This document shows positions 52,774 to 61,998 of a stretch of DNA of 64,000 nucleotides, in pieces. Both the position numbers and the translations under genes were made by a program. Source of the stretch: Microvirga solisilvae (GTDB taxonomy: Bacteria > Pseudomonadota > Alphaproteobacteria > Rhizobiales > Beijerinckiaceae); assembly GCF_022808595.1 (NCBI RefSeq), contig NZ_JAKUCN010000004.1:1-64000 (forward strand). The letters are read 5' to 3'. Numbering within the stretch: position 1 is the stretch's first letter; each line of letters opens with the position of its first letter. The notes under the pieces were generated by a model. The model did no database searches. It was not told the origin of the DNA and saw only the letters and a list, made by a program, of their open reading frames with translations.

Positions 52774-53790
52774 TTAAGCGCGACGCTCCCAGAACACCAT
52801 GCCGTCGAAGGAGAAGACCTCCTCGCCGTGCTGGTTCGTGGCAGCGTTGTGGTGGAACACCAAACCCCAACCGGGGCGCGAATTCGATACGCGCTTGCCT
52901 GTCACTGTCGAGCGGTAGGTGATGGTGTCGCCCGCATAAACCGGCTTGAGCCATTTCAGGTTGTTGAAGCCGGGCGAGGGGCCAAGCCTGGCGGGCCGCG
53001 AGCCGTGAGCGAGCGCATGCTCGCGGATGCGGCTCCGATAGCCCACCATCTGCTTCATCCATATGCTTGCCGTATGCCAGCCGGAGGCGCAGAGCGCGCC
53101 GAAGAGGCTGTCTTTCGCGGCTTCCGCATCCACATGGAAACGCTGCGGGTCAAACTGCTTCGCAAAGCCGATGATGTCGTCGGCTTCAAACGTGTAGGTG
53201 CCGAGCTCCTCCGTCTCTCCGATCACGAGATCCTCGAAGAACGGGTTGGAGGAAATGTGCGGCAGCTCGCGCTTCGGCGTGCGGTCCGGCATGGCGGAAG
53301 CCGCAGCCGCGAGAGCGCTGGGGCCTGCGCCCTTGACGGGCTCCGCATCGCGGCGGCCGAACATGATCCAGTTCTTCTGCGTGAAGACGGTCTCGTCCGT
53401 TTGGTTCAGCATCTCGAACTGGAAGCTCACGAGGCCAAGCGAAGGGCGGCTCTTCGACGGGCGGCTGTCCAGGATCGTCATGCGCGAGCGAAGCGTATCG
53501 CCGGGGCGCACGGGCTTGATCCACTTTACCTCCTCGATGCCGGGCGAGCCCAGGGACGTGGAATCGAGGATCAGGTGATCTGCGATCAGGCGCATGTTGA
53601 TCGAGCAGGTGTGCCAGCCCGAGGCGATGAGCGTGCCGATGAAGCTGTCCTTGGCGGCTACCTCGTCCACGTGGAAGGGCTGCGCATCGTATTCGCGCGC
53701 GAAGGCGAGCAGCTCGTCCTTGGTGACAGTGTGGGGCCCGAGCATCTGCGTGGTACCGGGCGTGAGGTCTTCGAAAGCGTAACGGGGCAT
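52774..53790 (-). CDS. MaoC-like dehydratase with two hotdog domains
   Basis: Protein of 338 residues made of two homologous hotdog domains (about 1-145 and 180-338). Each has the same pattern: FxxDLxxG start, D/EYDxQPFHVD or QFDPQRFHVD, then AAKDS, ASGWHT and KPVxxGDT. The catalytic Asp-His hydratase dyad is suggested by QPFHVD and QRFHVD. MaoC domains hydrate enoyl-CoA; a fused tandem pair is unusual but known. No acyl-CoA genes are adjacent. Confidence 0.82.
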   Translation of the reverse strand: MPRYAFEDLTPGTTQMLGPHTVTKDELLAFAREYDAQPFHVDEVAAKDSFIGTLIASGWHTCSINMRLIADHLILDSTSLGSPGIEEVKWIKPVRPGDTLRSRMTILDSRPSKSRPSLGLVSFQFEMLNQTDETVFTQKNWIMFGRRDAEPVKGAGPSALAAAASAMPDRTPKRELPHISSNPFFEDLVIGETEELGTYTFEADDIIGFAKQFDPQRFHVDAEAAKDSLFGALCASGWHTASIWMKQMVGYRSRIREHALAHGSRPARLGPSPGFNNLKWLKPVYAGDTITYRSTVTGKRVSNSRPGWGLVFHHNAATNQHGEEVFSFDGMVFWERRA

Positions 53791-53823
53791 GGCTCGCTCT
53801 ATGCGGGTTTTATGCGCTTGGAT

Positions 53824-54501
53824 TCAGACCAGCGAGGGACTGAACTGTCCAGCTGCGTTGTGCGCCAGGCGGATCGGTTCGGGCAAGCGATACTTTGGTG
53901 AGCAGCGTAGCACGAGTTCCGTCGCGCTGGGGATATCGGCCAGATGCCCCGGCGAGATGAACATCGGGTTCTTGGCCGTGCGGGTGCGCAGCGCAACCCC
54001 GATGGTTTCCTTCCGGTCGATCAGGGGTGCTGCCGAGCCCTTCTCCTCGCCTAGATCCTTGTAGCGCCCGCAGAGCAGGGTCTTGCCGCAGCCGATGGTG
54101 GGCCGCTGCAGCCACAGGCCCATATGGCTCGCGATGCCGATGCGGCGCGGATGGGCGATGCCCATGCCATCGAACAGGAACACGTCAGGTTCCGACTTCA
54201 GCTTCTCGAAGGCTTCCTCCAGCACCGGACCCTCGCGGAAGCTCAGCAGGCCGGGAACATACGGGAATGGGGTAGGGCGCTGCGCCAGCACCGTCTCGAC
54301 GGGCAGAAAGCCCGGATAGGTCACGACGACGATGGCAGCCTGCGATTGCTCGTTCTTCACGCTGACATCGACGCCTGCCACGAGCTTGACCGCATCGAGA
54401 TCGATGGGCCTGTCGGACACGACCTCCCGCCGCAGCTCCTGCTGGAGCGCGATGGCCTCGGAGGGGGAGAGATTCCAGGGGTGGCGGTGATGAAGCTGCA
54501 T
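53824..54501 (-). CDS. nfi: Endonuclease V
   Basis: Protein of 225 residues that nicks DNA near deoxyinosine. VAGVDVSV carries the first catalytic Asp, the family motif PYVPGLLSFREGP the glutamate, and FLFDGMGIAHPRRIGIASH the second Asp and the histidine. I start at ATG 54501 (MQLHHRHPW), as the longer frame begins with TTG at 54537; both remain possible. Single gene, convergent with nothing close and divergent from the next membrane protein gene. Confidence 0.88.
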   Translation of the reverse strand: MQLHHRHPWNLSPSEAIALQQELRREVVSDRPIDLDAVKLVAGVDVSVKNEQSQAAIVVVTYPGFLPVETVLAQRPTPFPYVPGLLSFREGPVLEEAFEKLKSEPDVFLFDGMGIAHPRRIGIASHMGLWLQRPTIGCGKTLLCGRYKDLGEEKGSAAPLIDRKETIGVALRTRTAKNPMFISPGHLADIPSATELVLRCSPKYRLPEPIRLAHNAAGQFSPSLV

Positions 54502-54712
54502 GAGGTGAAGAGAGTTTGTCGCCAGGCTAACGCTCAAGGTCGGGGAACGATCCGTGAGTCTTGCGCTTCAAAGGGTCACAAGCTCAGGCTCATGGCCAAG
54601 CCTTGGATACATAGGGGAATTCCTTAGGCACTTGATCTGAATGTTCGCTACGCCCAAGCGGATGTATCCCCCTCGTGACTTGAAACGATAGTACCTGAGT
54701 CACGAGGATATC

Positions 54713-55873
54713 ATGCACATCATGATGATGACGAAGCGGGCAGGGGCTGCCTTTGCCGCACTTGGAACCGCCATGTGGGCGCTGCCTGTAGAAGCGCATG
54801 TGAAGTGGTTTGCCCCTTACATTGTCGACGCGGCGCCGCAGCCGATCAGCGCCACGCTCACCAATACCTGGTTCTGGACCGGCATCGGTCTCGTGCTCGC
54901 CTTCTTCTTGGCGACGCTCACGGTCGAGCGCACCTTCATCGGCCGCAGCGTTCTGTCGGGTCTGGATCGTGTCAGCGCGCCGCTCTGGAGCCGCTCGGAC
55001 GATTTCATGCGTGTGTCCATCGGCGCGTTCTTCGTTGCGATCTTCGCGGTGGGCGGCATTTATCTTACGCCTGATCTGAAGACGAATTCGGAAGTGATTT
55101 CCTGGGCGCAGCTTCTGATCGCGGCCTGCGTGTTCTCACGCCGGACCATGCCGATCGCCGCTGCCGGCATCATTGCTCTCTGGGTGGTGGCGCTTCGCGA
55201 ATACGACTTCTTCCACCTGCTCGACTATCTCGCGCTCGGTGTCGGCGTCGCGGCTTATCTCGTGATGGCATCGACCGATAACCCGAAATGGCATGCGCGC
55301 CGCTTCATGGCTCTGCGCTGGGGCATCGCGATTGCGCTCATGTGGTCGAGCCTCGAGAAGTTCGCCTATCCGGATTGGTTCTACCCGCTCGTCGAGGAGA
55401 AGCCCTTCCTGACCTTCGGCATGCCGCGCGACGTATTCATCCCCATGGCTGGCGTGTCTGAGTTCACCCTCGGCTTCGGCCTGCTCTGGAGCCCGCTGGT
55501 GCGTCGTCTCTCGGCCGTGTCGCTGCTCGTGATCTTCTTCACCGCGGTTTACCCGTTCGGCCGCATCGACCTCGTCGGTCATGCGATGATCATGGCGGCT
55601 CTCTTCGTCGTCGCCGCCGATCCGTGCCGTGACGCAAAAGCCATCGCGGTGAAGGTGCCGACGCTGCCCCGCCTCGGGAGTTTGGCTTCGGTTCCTGCCG
55701 GCCTTGCGGTTGCCCTCGTGGTGTTCGTCATGGGCTATTGGGGGCTGCACGGAATGTTCTACGGTGCTGAGGGCGGCGCAGCTCAGATCATCGAGCAGAC
55801 CACCCACGCGCCGAATAAAGAACACCCGCATGGATCTCAGGCTGTTCAGGCCGCGCCTCACAGCCACCACTGA
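54713..55873 (+). CDS. Multi-span membrane protein with signal sequence and His-rich tail
   Basis: Protein of 386 residues. A signal peptide (about 1-29, ending VEA then HVKWFAPYIV) is followed by some eight hydrophobic spans and a C-terminal tail rich in His (KEHPHG ... PHSHH). The middle resembles DoxX-like membrane proteins (RRFMALRWGIAIALMWSSLEKF), but I do not assign a family firmly. The His tail and exported N-terminal His suggest metal binding. GAGG is 6 bases before ATG 54713. A truncated haemoglobin gene follows. Confidence 0.7.
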   Translation: MHIMMMTKRAGAAFAALGTAMWALPVEAHVKWFAPYIVDAAPQPISATLTNTWFWTGIGLVLAFFLATLTVERTFIGRSVLSGLDRVSAPLWSRSDDFMRVSIGAFFVAIFAVGGIYLTPDLKTNSEVISWAQLLIAACVFSRRTMPIAAAGIIALWVVALREYDFFHLLDYLALGVGVAAYLVMASTDNPKWHARRFMALRWGIAIALMWSSLEKFAYPDWFYPLVEEKPFLTFGMPRDVFIPMAGVSEFTLGFGLLWSPLVRRLSAVSLLVIFFTAVYPFGRIDLVGHAMIMAALFVVAADPCRDAKAIAVKVPTLPRLGSLASVPAGLAVALVVFVMGYWGLHGMFYGAEGGAAQIIEQTTHAPNKEHPHGSQAVQAAPHSHH

Positions 55874-55881
55874 ATAACCTC

Positions 55882-55912
55882 AAACCAGACCGTTATGAGC
55901 GGTCTGGTTTGA
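55882..55912 (+). terminator. Rho-independent terminator (weak U-tract)
   Basis: Stem AAACCAGACCG / CGGTCTGGTTT, perfect 11 bp, loop TTATGAG, followed by GATCTT. Ends the His-tailed membrane protein gene. Confidence 0.65.
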
Positions 55913-55985
55913 TCTTCAACAAAGACATTTGACCGGGATGGAGGCATCTGCTTTCCATCCCGTTCTGCGAAGAGGAGAGGTTTGT

Positions 55986-56411
55986 TTGACCCAGCACGTT
56001 CCAACAGGCCGTAGCATTCCCCTCATCATGCCAGCCGAGAGCGTGACGGAGGAGATGATCCGTGAGCTTGTCGTCACTTTCTACGACCGTGTGCTGAAGG
56101 ATTCCGAACTCGGCCCGATCTTTCACCACGCGCTCTCGGGCCGCTGGAGCGAGCATCTGGCGATCATGGTGGATTTCTGGTCCTCGATTGCCCTAAGGAC
56201 GGCGCGCTACAGCGGCAAGCCGCAGGCGGCGCATTTCGGTCTTGAACTCACGCCTGAGCTGTTCACGCGCTGGCTTGCATTGTTCGAAAAGACGGCACGC
56301 GAAATCTTCGAGCCGGATACAGCGGAGTTCTTTATCGTCCGCGCTCAGCGCATTGCGGAGAGCCTGCAGATCGGCCTCGGCATCGGGCCGAAGGCGTTGC
56401 GGCTGCCTTAG
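55986..56411 (+). CDS. Group III truncated haemoglobin
   Basis: Protein of 141 residues with the 2-on-2 globin pattern of group III: TFYDRVLKDSELGPIF (B helix and CD turn, Phe32-Tyr33), HLAIMVDFWSS (E helix) and the proximal heme histidine His83 in AAHFGLELTPELFTRWL. It should bind O2, NO or act as a redox protein. I start at TTG 55986 because GGAGAGG (55974-55980) is 5 bases upstream; ATG 56028 has no such site. Its stop overlaps the stop of the opposite small membrane gene. Confidence 0.82.
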   Translation: MTQHVPTGRSIPLIMPAESVTEEMIRELVVTFYDRVLKDSELGPIFHHALSGRWSEHLAIMVDFWSSIALRTARYSGKPQAAHFGLELTPELFTRWLALFEKTAREIFEPDTAEFFIVRAQRIAESLQIGLGIGPKALRLP

Positions 56412-56572
56412 CGCTCCCACCATTCCAGATCGTCGGCGGTGCCCCTCGGCAGGAGGGATGAAATCGCGATCATGAGAAGGCCGCAGGCTACAAGCACGGC
56501 AACGAAAAACTCGGCCGTTCCGAGGCCGGGCGAGACAAGCGTGGCAATGGCGTTTTCAAAAGCATCCTGCAT
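56408..56572 (-). CDS. Small membrane protein, 54 residues
   Basis: ATG 56572 with GGAGG about 9 bases upstream, encoding MQDAFENAIATL, then a single hydrophobic span (about 20-41, EFFVAVLVACGLLMIAISSL) and a charged, Trp-rich tail LEWWER. The arrangement (short N-terminus, one span, acidic/aromatic tail) is that of many small inner-membrane proteins. The gene overlaps the haemoglobin stop by 4 bases, tail to tail. I do not recognise a family. Confidence 0.6.
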   Translation of the reverse strand: MQDAFENAIATLVSPGLGTAEFFVAVLVACGLLMIAISSLLPRGTADDLEWWER

Positions 56573-56611
56573 GGGATCAACCCTCCATGCAGGACATCAA
56601 AGCAGAACGGG

Positions 56612-56697
56612 CCTGAACGCCCGAAAAAGCAGGCGTTCAGGTTTCCGACAGATTTATTAACGGTTAGAGGTGGTTCCACAGGCATGGAACCACCTCT
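56612..56697 (-). terminator. Two hairpins after ychF
   Basis: AGAGGTGGTTCCA (56666-56678) / TGGAACCACCTCT (56685-56697), a perfect 13-bp stem, and CCTGAACGCC (56612-56621) / GGCGTTCAGG (56632-56641). Both lie between ychF and the small membrane gene on the minus strand. Neither has a strong U-tract on that strand, so they may terminate ychF only in part or shape the 5' region of the small gene. Confidence 0.5.
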
Positions 56698-56754
56698 CTT
56701 CTGTGATAAGTCGCATTTTTGACGGCGAACCGGACCCACTTCGCCGAAAATGCT

Positions 56755-57852
56755 CTAGGTATTGAAGCGGAAGTGCATCACGTCGCCGTCCTGAACGACG
56801 TATTCCTTGCCCTCAAGGCGCAGCTTGCCTGCATCGCGCGCGCCGGCTTCGCCCTTCAGCGAGACGTAATCGGCGTAAGCGATGGTCTCGGCGCGGATGA
56901 AGCCCTTCTCGAAATCCGTATGGATCACGCCGGCAGCGCCCGGGGCCTTGGTGCTCTTGGTGATCGTCCAGGCGCGCGCTTCCTTCGGGCCCACGGTGAA
57001 GTAGGTGATGAGGCCGAGCAGCTCGTAACCCGCGCGGATCACGCGGTTCAGGCCAGGCTCTTCGAGGCCGACGGCCTCGAGATATTCCTTCTGCTCCTCG
57101 GGCGGCAGAACGGCGATCTCGCTCTCGATCTTGGCCGAGACCACAACCGCCTTCGCGCCTTCTTCCTTCGCGCGCTCGAACACCTTCGCGGAGAAACCGT
57201 TGCCCTTGTCGGCGGAGGATTCCTCCACGTTGCACACGTAGAGAACAGGCTTGGAGGAGAGGAGGCCCAGCATCTGGAACAGGCGCTCTTCCTCAGGCTT
57301 GCGCTCCACGATGCGGGCGGGCTTGCCGTCGCGCAGCAGAGGCAGGCAGCGATTGACGAGGTCGAGCGTTTCCTTCGCTTCCTTGTCGTTGCCCTTGGCC
57401 TTCTTTTCGAGCGCAGTGACGCGCTTCTCAAGGCTGTCGAGATCGGCCAGCATCAGCTCGGTTTCGATGGTCTCGATATCGGCGATGGGATCGATCTTGC
57501 CTTCGACGTGGGTGATGTCCGTGTCCTCGAAGCAGCGCACCACGTGAGCGATCGCATCGACTTCACGGATATTGGCGAGGAACTGGTTGCCGAGGCCTTC
57601 GCCGCGGGATGCGCCGCGCACGAGGCCGGCGATATCCACGAAGGTGAGGCGCGTCGGAATGATCTGCGCCGAGCCCGCGATGCCCGCAAGCTGATCGAGC
57701 CGGTCGTCCGGCACCGCCACGTCGCCGACATTCGGCTCGATGGTGCAGAACGGATAGTTCGCAGCCTGCGCCGCAGCGGTCTGCGTCAGCGCGTTGAAGA
57801 GGGTGGACTTGCCCACATTCGGCAGGCCGACGATGCCCATCTTGAAGCCCAT
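56755..57852 (-). CDS. ychF: Redox-regulated ATPase YchF (Obg-like)
   Basis: Protein of 365 residues, the normal length. The P-loop [15 protein letters not shown] is at 8-22 and the family hallmarks [18 protein letters not shown], then [19 protein letters not shown] follow; the NKxD specificity site is replaced as in ATP-using YchF. A coiled-coil and a TGS domain (about 280-365) form the C-terminus. It associates with ribosomes. It lies 4 bases downstream of pth, the common arrangement. Confidence 0.93.
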   Translation of the reverse strand: MGFKMGIVGLPNVGKSTLFNALTQTAAAQAANYPFCTIEPNVGDVAVPDDRLDQLAGIAGSAQIIPTRLTFVDIAGLVRGASRGEGLGNQFLANIREVDAIAHVVRCFEDTDITHVEGKIDPIADIETIETELMLADLDSLEKRVTALEKKAKGNDKEAKETLDLVNRCLPLLRDGKPARIVERKPEEERLFQMLGLLSSKPVLYVCNVEESSADKGNGFSAKVFERAKEEGAKAVVVSAKIESEIAVLPPEEQKEYLEAVGLEEPGLNRVIRAGYELLGLITYFTVGPKEARAWTITKSTKAPGAAGVIHTDFEKGFIRAETIAYADYVSLKGEAGARDAGKLRLEGKEYVVQDGDVMHFRFNT

Positions 57853-57856
57853 GGCC

Positions 57857-58480
57857 TCACTCCTTGGTTTGGTTGGCCTTTTCTCCGGGCCGTTTCACGT
57901 CCGTCCAGCCTCTCGCCTCCATGGCGAGGTGGACCTTGTTCTGAAAGCTTCCGTCCTCACCCTTGGCGAGGAGGGCTGAATTGTCCGCGATGATGCGGCA
58001 CAGGTCTTCGACCCATGCCTCTTCGCTCTTTCCGAAATCGCCGAGCACATGGTGCTGCACGAGCGGCTTGTGGCCGGGATGGCCGATGCCGAGCCGCACG
58101 CGGCGATAATCGTTGCCGCAATGGGCCGAGATCGAGCGCAGGCCGTTATGGCCCGCATTGCCACCGCCGATCTTCACGCGCAATTTCGCGGGCGGAAGAT
58201 CGAGCTCGTCGTAGAAAACCGTCACGTCGTTCAGCGGGATCTTGAAGAAGTTCTGCGCTTCTCCCACCGATTGGCCGGACAGGTTCATGAAGGTCTGCGG
58301 CTTCAACAGCAGCACCTTCTCGCCGCCGATCACCGCATCCGCCGTCTCGCCCTGAAAGCGCTTGCGCCAAGGACCCGCGTTATGAACGCGCGCAATCTCG
58401 TCCACAGCCATGAAACCGATATTGTGGCGGTTTTTGGCGTAGCGATTTCCCGGATTACCAAGGCCGACGAAGAGACGCAT
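57857..58480 (-). CDS. pth: Peptidyl-tRNA hydrolase
   Basis: Protein of 207 residues that frees tRNA from dropped-off peptidyl-tRNA. It has the N-terminal [19 protein letters not shown] with the catalytic His (about His20), [13 protein letters not shown], the Asp in FYDELDLP and [13 protein letters not shown]. Length is normal. It sits between a hypothetical gene (whose frame overlaps pth by 151 bases) and ychF. Confidence 0.93.
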   Translation of the reverse strand: MRLFVGLGNPGNRYAKNRHNIGFMAVDEIARVHNAGPWRKRFQGETADAVIGGEKVLLLKPQTFMNLSGQSVGEAQNFFKIPLNDVTVFYDELDLPPAKLRVKIGGGNAGHNGLRSISAHCGNDYRRVRLGIGHPGHKPLVQHHVLGDFGKSEEAWVEDLCRIIADNSALLAKGEDGSFQNKVHLAMEARGWTDVKRPGEKANQTKE

Positions 58481-58899
58481 GTAAGAGAGGCTTCATAGTT
58501 ATCGGATGCTCGTTTCTGCTCAGACTGATCCTTAGGGTGCTGAAGCGTCTCTCGAGCAAGCTGCATGGCGATGAGATAAGTAAGATTATTCTTCTTTCCC
58601 CTCAATCCTCTTTTCCATTCCAGAGGATGGATAACCTCGACCTCGACCAATTGCGGGTTAAAGTTGACACCTCTCGGCAGCTCGAACGAAGCAACGCTCG
58701 ATCCATCGACGAGGAACGAGTAGAAATCTTCGCCCTGGTCAGGTGTCCAATTGAGCAGGATTGCCGATTGAACCTCTCCGAAGTGTTTGAGCAGAACCGA
58801 GCGGGGCGCCCTGGCGTGAGGATCTGACAGCAGCCAAGCCTGCGACGACCGCAACGACCTTTCGATTTCGCGCTCTAACTTGCTTCCGATCAGCTTCAT
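58330..58899 (-). CDS. Hypothetical protein, 189 residues, 3' end overlapping pth
   Basis: Starts at ATG 58899. Residues 1 to about 115 look like a genuine globular domain ([40 protein letters not shown]). From about residue 120 on the sequence becomes low-quality, and the last 50 residues are read from pth in another frame. Codon and base composition between 58500 and 58900 is less GC-rich than in the neighbouring genes. The natural stop has probably been lost, or the gene is acquired and decaying. It interrupts the usual rplY-pth-ychF order. I do not recognise a family. Confidence 0.5.
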   Translation of the reverse strand: MKLIGSKLEREIERSLRSSQAWLLSDPHARAPRSVLLKHFGEVQSAILLNWTPDQGEDFYSFLVDGSSVASFELPRGVNFNPQLVEVEVIHPLEWKRGLRGKKNNLTYLIAMQLARETLQHPKDQSEQKRASDNYEASLTCVSSSALVIREIATPKTATISVSWLWTRLRAFITRVLGASAFRARRRMR

Positions 58900-58931
58900 G
58901 GTGAGAACTCAGGTTCCCCATTTTCATAATG

Positions 58932-58961
58932 AAACGCTCCGGCCTTGCGGTCGGAGCGTTG
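58932..58961 (-). terminator. Terminator after rplY
   Basis: Stem AACGCTCCG / CGGAGCGTT (58933-58941 / 58952-58960) around a GC-rich loop, followed on the minus strand by TC and an AT-rich stretch. It lies between rplY and the hypothetical gene. Confidence 0.55.
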
Positions 58962-59000
58962 AAGCCGATCGATGGGCTTTAAACGCCCGATCAAAGCCGA

Positions 59001-59612
59001 TTAGGCAGCGGCGCCTTCAGCAGCGGGAGCCGCCTCTTCTTCCTTCAGGCCGGTCGGGGCCACGACGGTGACGAGGGTGGCGTTCTCCGTGGAGGTGGCC
59101 TTCGCGCCCTTCGGCAGCTTGATGTCGTTCAGGTGGACCGAGGAGCCGATGTCGAGACCCTCGACCGAAGCCTCGATGAAGTCCGGGATCGCGTCGGGCG
59201 AAACCGCGAGTTCAACCGAGTGCTCGACGATCTGGATCGTGCCGCCGCGCTTCACGCCGGGGCTCTTCTCCTGGCCGACAACGTGCACCGGAACCACGAC
59301 CTTGATGGTCTGGCCCTTGGCGACGCGCAGGAAGTCGACGTGCACGGGGAAATCCTTCACCGGGTCGAGCTGGTAGTCGCGCGGAATGGCGCGGACCGTC
59401 TTGCCGTCGACGTCGATGTCGAAGATCGTGGTCAGGAAGTGGCCAGCGAAGATCAGCTGCTTCGTCTGGTTGAAATCGAGAGAGATCGCCTGGGCGGGCT
59501 GACCGGCGCCGTAGATGACGGCAGGAACTTGGCCTTGGCGACGAACGGCCCGGGCGGCCCCCTTGCCGCTCCGGTCGCGCGCCACGGCCTTGATTTGCTT
59601 AATTTCGCTCAT
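59001..59612 (-). CDS. rplY: 50S ribosomal protein L25/general stress protein Ctc
   Basis: Protein of 203 residues, the long (Ctc/TL5) form. The N-terminal L25 domain has RDRSGKGAARAVRRQGQVPAVIYGAG and binds 5S rRNA. The C-terminal beta domain (from about residue 95) ends in an alanine/glutamate-rich tail (EEAAPAAEGAAA). Start at ATG 59612 (MSEIKQIKA), with AAGGA 9 bases upstream; the frame from 59669 adds residues with no match. First gene of the rplY-pth-ychF group. Confidence 0.92.
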   Translation of the reverse strand: MSEIKQIKAVARDRSGKGAARAVRRQGQVPAVIYGAGQPAQAISLDFNQTKQLIFAGHFLTTIFDIDVDGKTVRAIPRDYQLDPVKDFPVHVDFLRVAKGQTIKVVVPVHVVGQEKSPGVKRGGTIQIVEHSVELAVSPDAIPDFIEASVEGLDIGSSVHLNDIKLPKGAKATSTENATLVTVVAPTGLKEEEAAPAAEGAAA

Positions 59613-59810
59613 GGTCGTGGTCCTTAAAAGGGTGGTTAGAAAACCGATGGCCGCCCAGGCTTCCATCAAGGAAATCTACCGGCGGCCATGAGGTCCGCGC
59701 CCGTGCCTCCAAGGGTGTCGAGCGGGCGCGAGGCGGCTTATAGGGGAAAGCAGGCGGAAATGCAACGGAAGCCCTGGCAGAAAGGGGTGTTATCTCATAA
59801 CGTCGATGCC

Positions 59811-60755
59811 ATGAGGAACCTGCTGAAAGCCATCGGGCATTTTCTATCCCGCCAGAGCCCGCCTGAGAAGCCAGCGGATGGGGGCTATCGTGCCTATACG
59901 AAACGCTTCGACAGGATTGTGACATCGGAAGCCCTCATTCGGGAGCATGATCCTGCCCTTGTCGACGGAAAGCCTCTTCGAGAATTTTATAAGGAATTTC
60001 GCGCGTTTACTCAGTCTTGGAGGATGCAGGCCGACATCGCTGCTCTCGAAGCAGGCGCGCGGGTGAAGACCAAAATCGGAGAAGGCAGGCTTAAGGATAC
60101 GGTTGTCAGCCTCCTCATCGACCACTCTGGATCCATGCGTGGCCAGAAGACGCTCTTGACCATGGAGGCGGTCTCCATCGCAACGGAATTGCTCGTGAAC
60201 CTCGGGGTCAAGGTTGAGGTCCTCGGATTTACGACCTCATCCTGGCAAGGCGGCACATCGCGCTGGCTTTGGCTCAACCGCGGCAAGCCTCCTTGTCCTG
60301 GCCGTCTGTGCGATCTCCTACATATCATCTATCGGGAAGCCAGCGAGACCTTCCCAGGAAGCGCACAGAACCTGAGTGCCATGCTTCTGCCCGACCTTCT
60401 CAAGGAGAATGTTGACGGCGAAGCCATCGAGTGGGCCGTGGAACGCCTGCGCATGAGGCCTGAGACACGAAAGAAACTGATCGTTCTCTCGGATGGTGCG
60501 CCGGTTGACGACTCGACTCTTCATGCGAATGGAGACGGTTACCTCATGCGCCATCTGGTTCAGGTGCTCGCCGAGGTAAAGGCTGCTGGCGATATTGCGG
60601 TTGCGGGACTCGGGATCTGTTATGCCTCCGAGGGGCTTTACCGGCTCTCGGCGGAGATCACGACACCGGGCGATCTGAGAGGCCCTCTCATCGATCTCCT
60701 GGAAAAAGTGCTGGTCGACGCGGATTCCGACCAGCCGCAAGGGGTCTATCACTGA
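59811..60755 (+). CDS. CobT-like VWA protein (C-terminal half of cobaltochelatase CobT), orphan
   Basis: Protein of 314 residues. After about 85 residues of CobT-like linker comes a VWA domain closely following CobT: VVSLLIDHSGSMRGQ with an intact metal site (Asp104, Ser106, Ser108), VKVEVLGFTT, GKPPCPGRLCDLLHIIYR, LLKENVDGEAIEWA and LSDGAPVDDSTL. CobT, with CobS and CobN, inserts cobalt in aerobic B12 synthesis, but is about twice as long and its partners are absent here. It may serve another metal-insertion AAA+ ATPase. ATG 59811 has a weak ribosome site; ATG 59760 is an alternative. Confidence 0.72.
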   Translation: MRNLLKAIGHFLSRQSPPEKPADGGYRAYTKRFDRIVTSEALIREHDPALVDGKPLREFYKEFRAFTQSWRMQADIAALEAGARVKTKIGEGRLKDTVVSLLIDHSGSMRGQKTLLTMEAVSIATELLVNLGVKVEVLGFTTSSWQGGTSRWLWLNRGKPPCPGRLCDLLHIIYREASETFPGSAQNLSAMLLPDLLKENVDGEAIEWAVERLRMRPETRKKLIVLSDGAPVDDSTLHANGDGYLMRHLVQVLAEVKAAGDIAVAGLGICYASEGLYRLSAEITTPGDLRGPLIDLLEKVLVDADSDQPQGVYH

Positions 60756-60815
60756 CCCGGCTTACGGCGCCGAATTCCATAGCAGTACATCCGACTGTAG
60801 CAGCTTGCTTTTTGC

Positions 60816-61748
60816 TCAGTCGAACAGGCTCGACACCGAGCTTTCCGTCGCCGTGCGGCCGATGGCTTCGCCCATCAGCGGGGCGATCGAGATGACGCGG
60901 ATGTTGTGCGCCACCTTCACGGCTTCCGTCGGCAAGATGGAATCGGTGATCACCAGTTCCTTCAGGCGCGAGCCTGCGATGCGAGCCACCGCGCCGCCCG
61001 AGAGCACGCCATGGGTGATGTAGGCATAGACCTCTTTCGCGCCTTGGGCGAGGAGGGCGTCGGCGGCGTTCACCAGGGTGCCGCCGGAATCCACGATGTC
61101 GTCCACCAGGATGCAGGAGCGGCCGGACACGTCGCCGATGATGTTCATGACCTCGGACTCACCCGGGCGCTCGCGGCGCTTGTCCACGATGGCGAGCTGG
61201 GCGTCGATGCGCTTGGCGAGCGCGCGGGCGCGCACCACGCCGCCCACGTCCGGCGAGACCACCACCCGGTTGCCGCCGTCGAGGTGTTCCTTGATGTCAC
61301 GGGCGAGGGCCGGTGCGGAGAACAGGTTGTCGGTCGGAATGTCGAAGAAGCCCTGGATCTGACCGGCGTGGAGATCAAGCGTCAGCACACGGTCGACACC
61401 CGCATGGGTGATCAGGTTGGCGACGAGCTTGGCCGAGATCGGGGTGCGGCCCGACATGCGTCGGTCCTGCCGGGCATAGCCGAAATAGGGGATCACCGCC
61501 GTAATGCGCTTGGCCGAAGAGCGGCGGAGCGCATCGGTGATGATCAGGAGTTCCATCAGATGGTCGTTCGTGGGGAACGAAGTCGACTGGATGATGAAAA
61601 CATCCTCGCCGCGCACATTCTCCTGGATCTCGACGAACACTTCCATGTCCGCGAAGCGCTTCACTTGGGCCTTGGCCAGCGGCACATTGAGATAGGCGGA
61701 GATGGCCTCGGCCAGGGGACGGTTGGAATTTCCCGCAACGAGCTTCAT
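60816..61748 (-). CDS. prs: Ribose-phosphate pyrophosphokinase
   Basis: Cytosolic enzyme of 310 residues that makes PRPP from ribose 5-phosphate and ATP. Family motifs: [20 protein letters not shown] near residue 32, [11 protein letters not shown] near 95, [14 protein letters not shown] near 130 (catalytic His), [12 protein letters not shown], and the PRPP loop [13 protein letters not shown] near 220. Length is normal. PRPP feeds pncB and apt, which are also in this window. Confidence 0.94.
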   Translation of the reverse strand: MKLVAGNSNRPLAEAISAYLNVPLAKAQVKRFADMEVFVEIQENVRGEDVFIIQSTSFPTNDHLMELLIITDALRRSSAKRITAVIPYFGYARQDRRMSGRTPISAKLVANLITHAGVDRVLTLDLHAGQIQGFFDIPTDNLFSAPALARDIKEHLDGGNRVVVSPDVGGVVRARALAKRIDAQLAIVDKRRERPGESEVMNIIGDVSGRSCILVDDIVDSGGTLVNAADALLAQGAKEVYAYITHGVLSGGAVARIAGSRLKELVITDSILPTEAVKVAHNIRVISIAPLMGEAIGRTATESSVSSLFD

Positions 61749-61940
61749 GCAAGCGACTTCTGCTTTGAGTGACCCGAGCCCGCTGCGCGACGATCATCCT
61801 CCGCGCGGCCAGGCGCATGGCTCTTAGCAGCGATGAGAAACCCTCACAACATGCAAATATGGTACCGTCAGCCTTCAGCGAAATGTGGATAGCATGTCGA
61901 GTCGGGAACTGGCGGAAGATCGCTCATCTTGAGTGAAATG

Positions 61941-61954
61941 TTATTATATAATAA
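61941..61954. promoter_or_regulatory. AT-only palindrome before a small membrane protein gene
   Basis: Perfect 14-base palindrome TTATTATATAATAA in a short AT-rich patch 45 bases before the gene at 61999. It may be part of a promoter or a protein-binding site; no consensus was matched. Confidence 0.3.
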
Positions 61955-61998
61955 TACAACCTATGATCGACACAAATTAGCGGCCAGGAGCTGAGATA

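Noticed and set aside
54502-54537. TTG start extending endonuclease V by 12 residues
   Set aside because: An ATG at 54501 gives the usual N-terminus; the extension has no ribosome site, though it cannot be ruled out.
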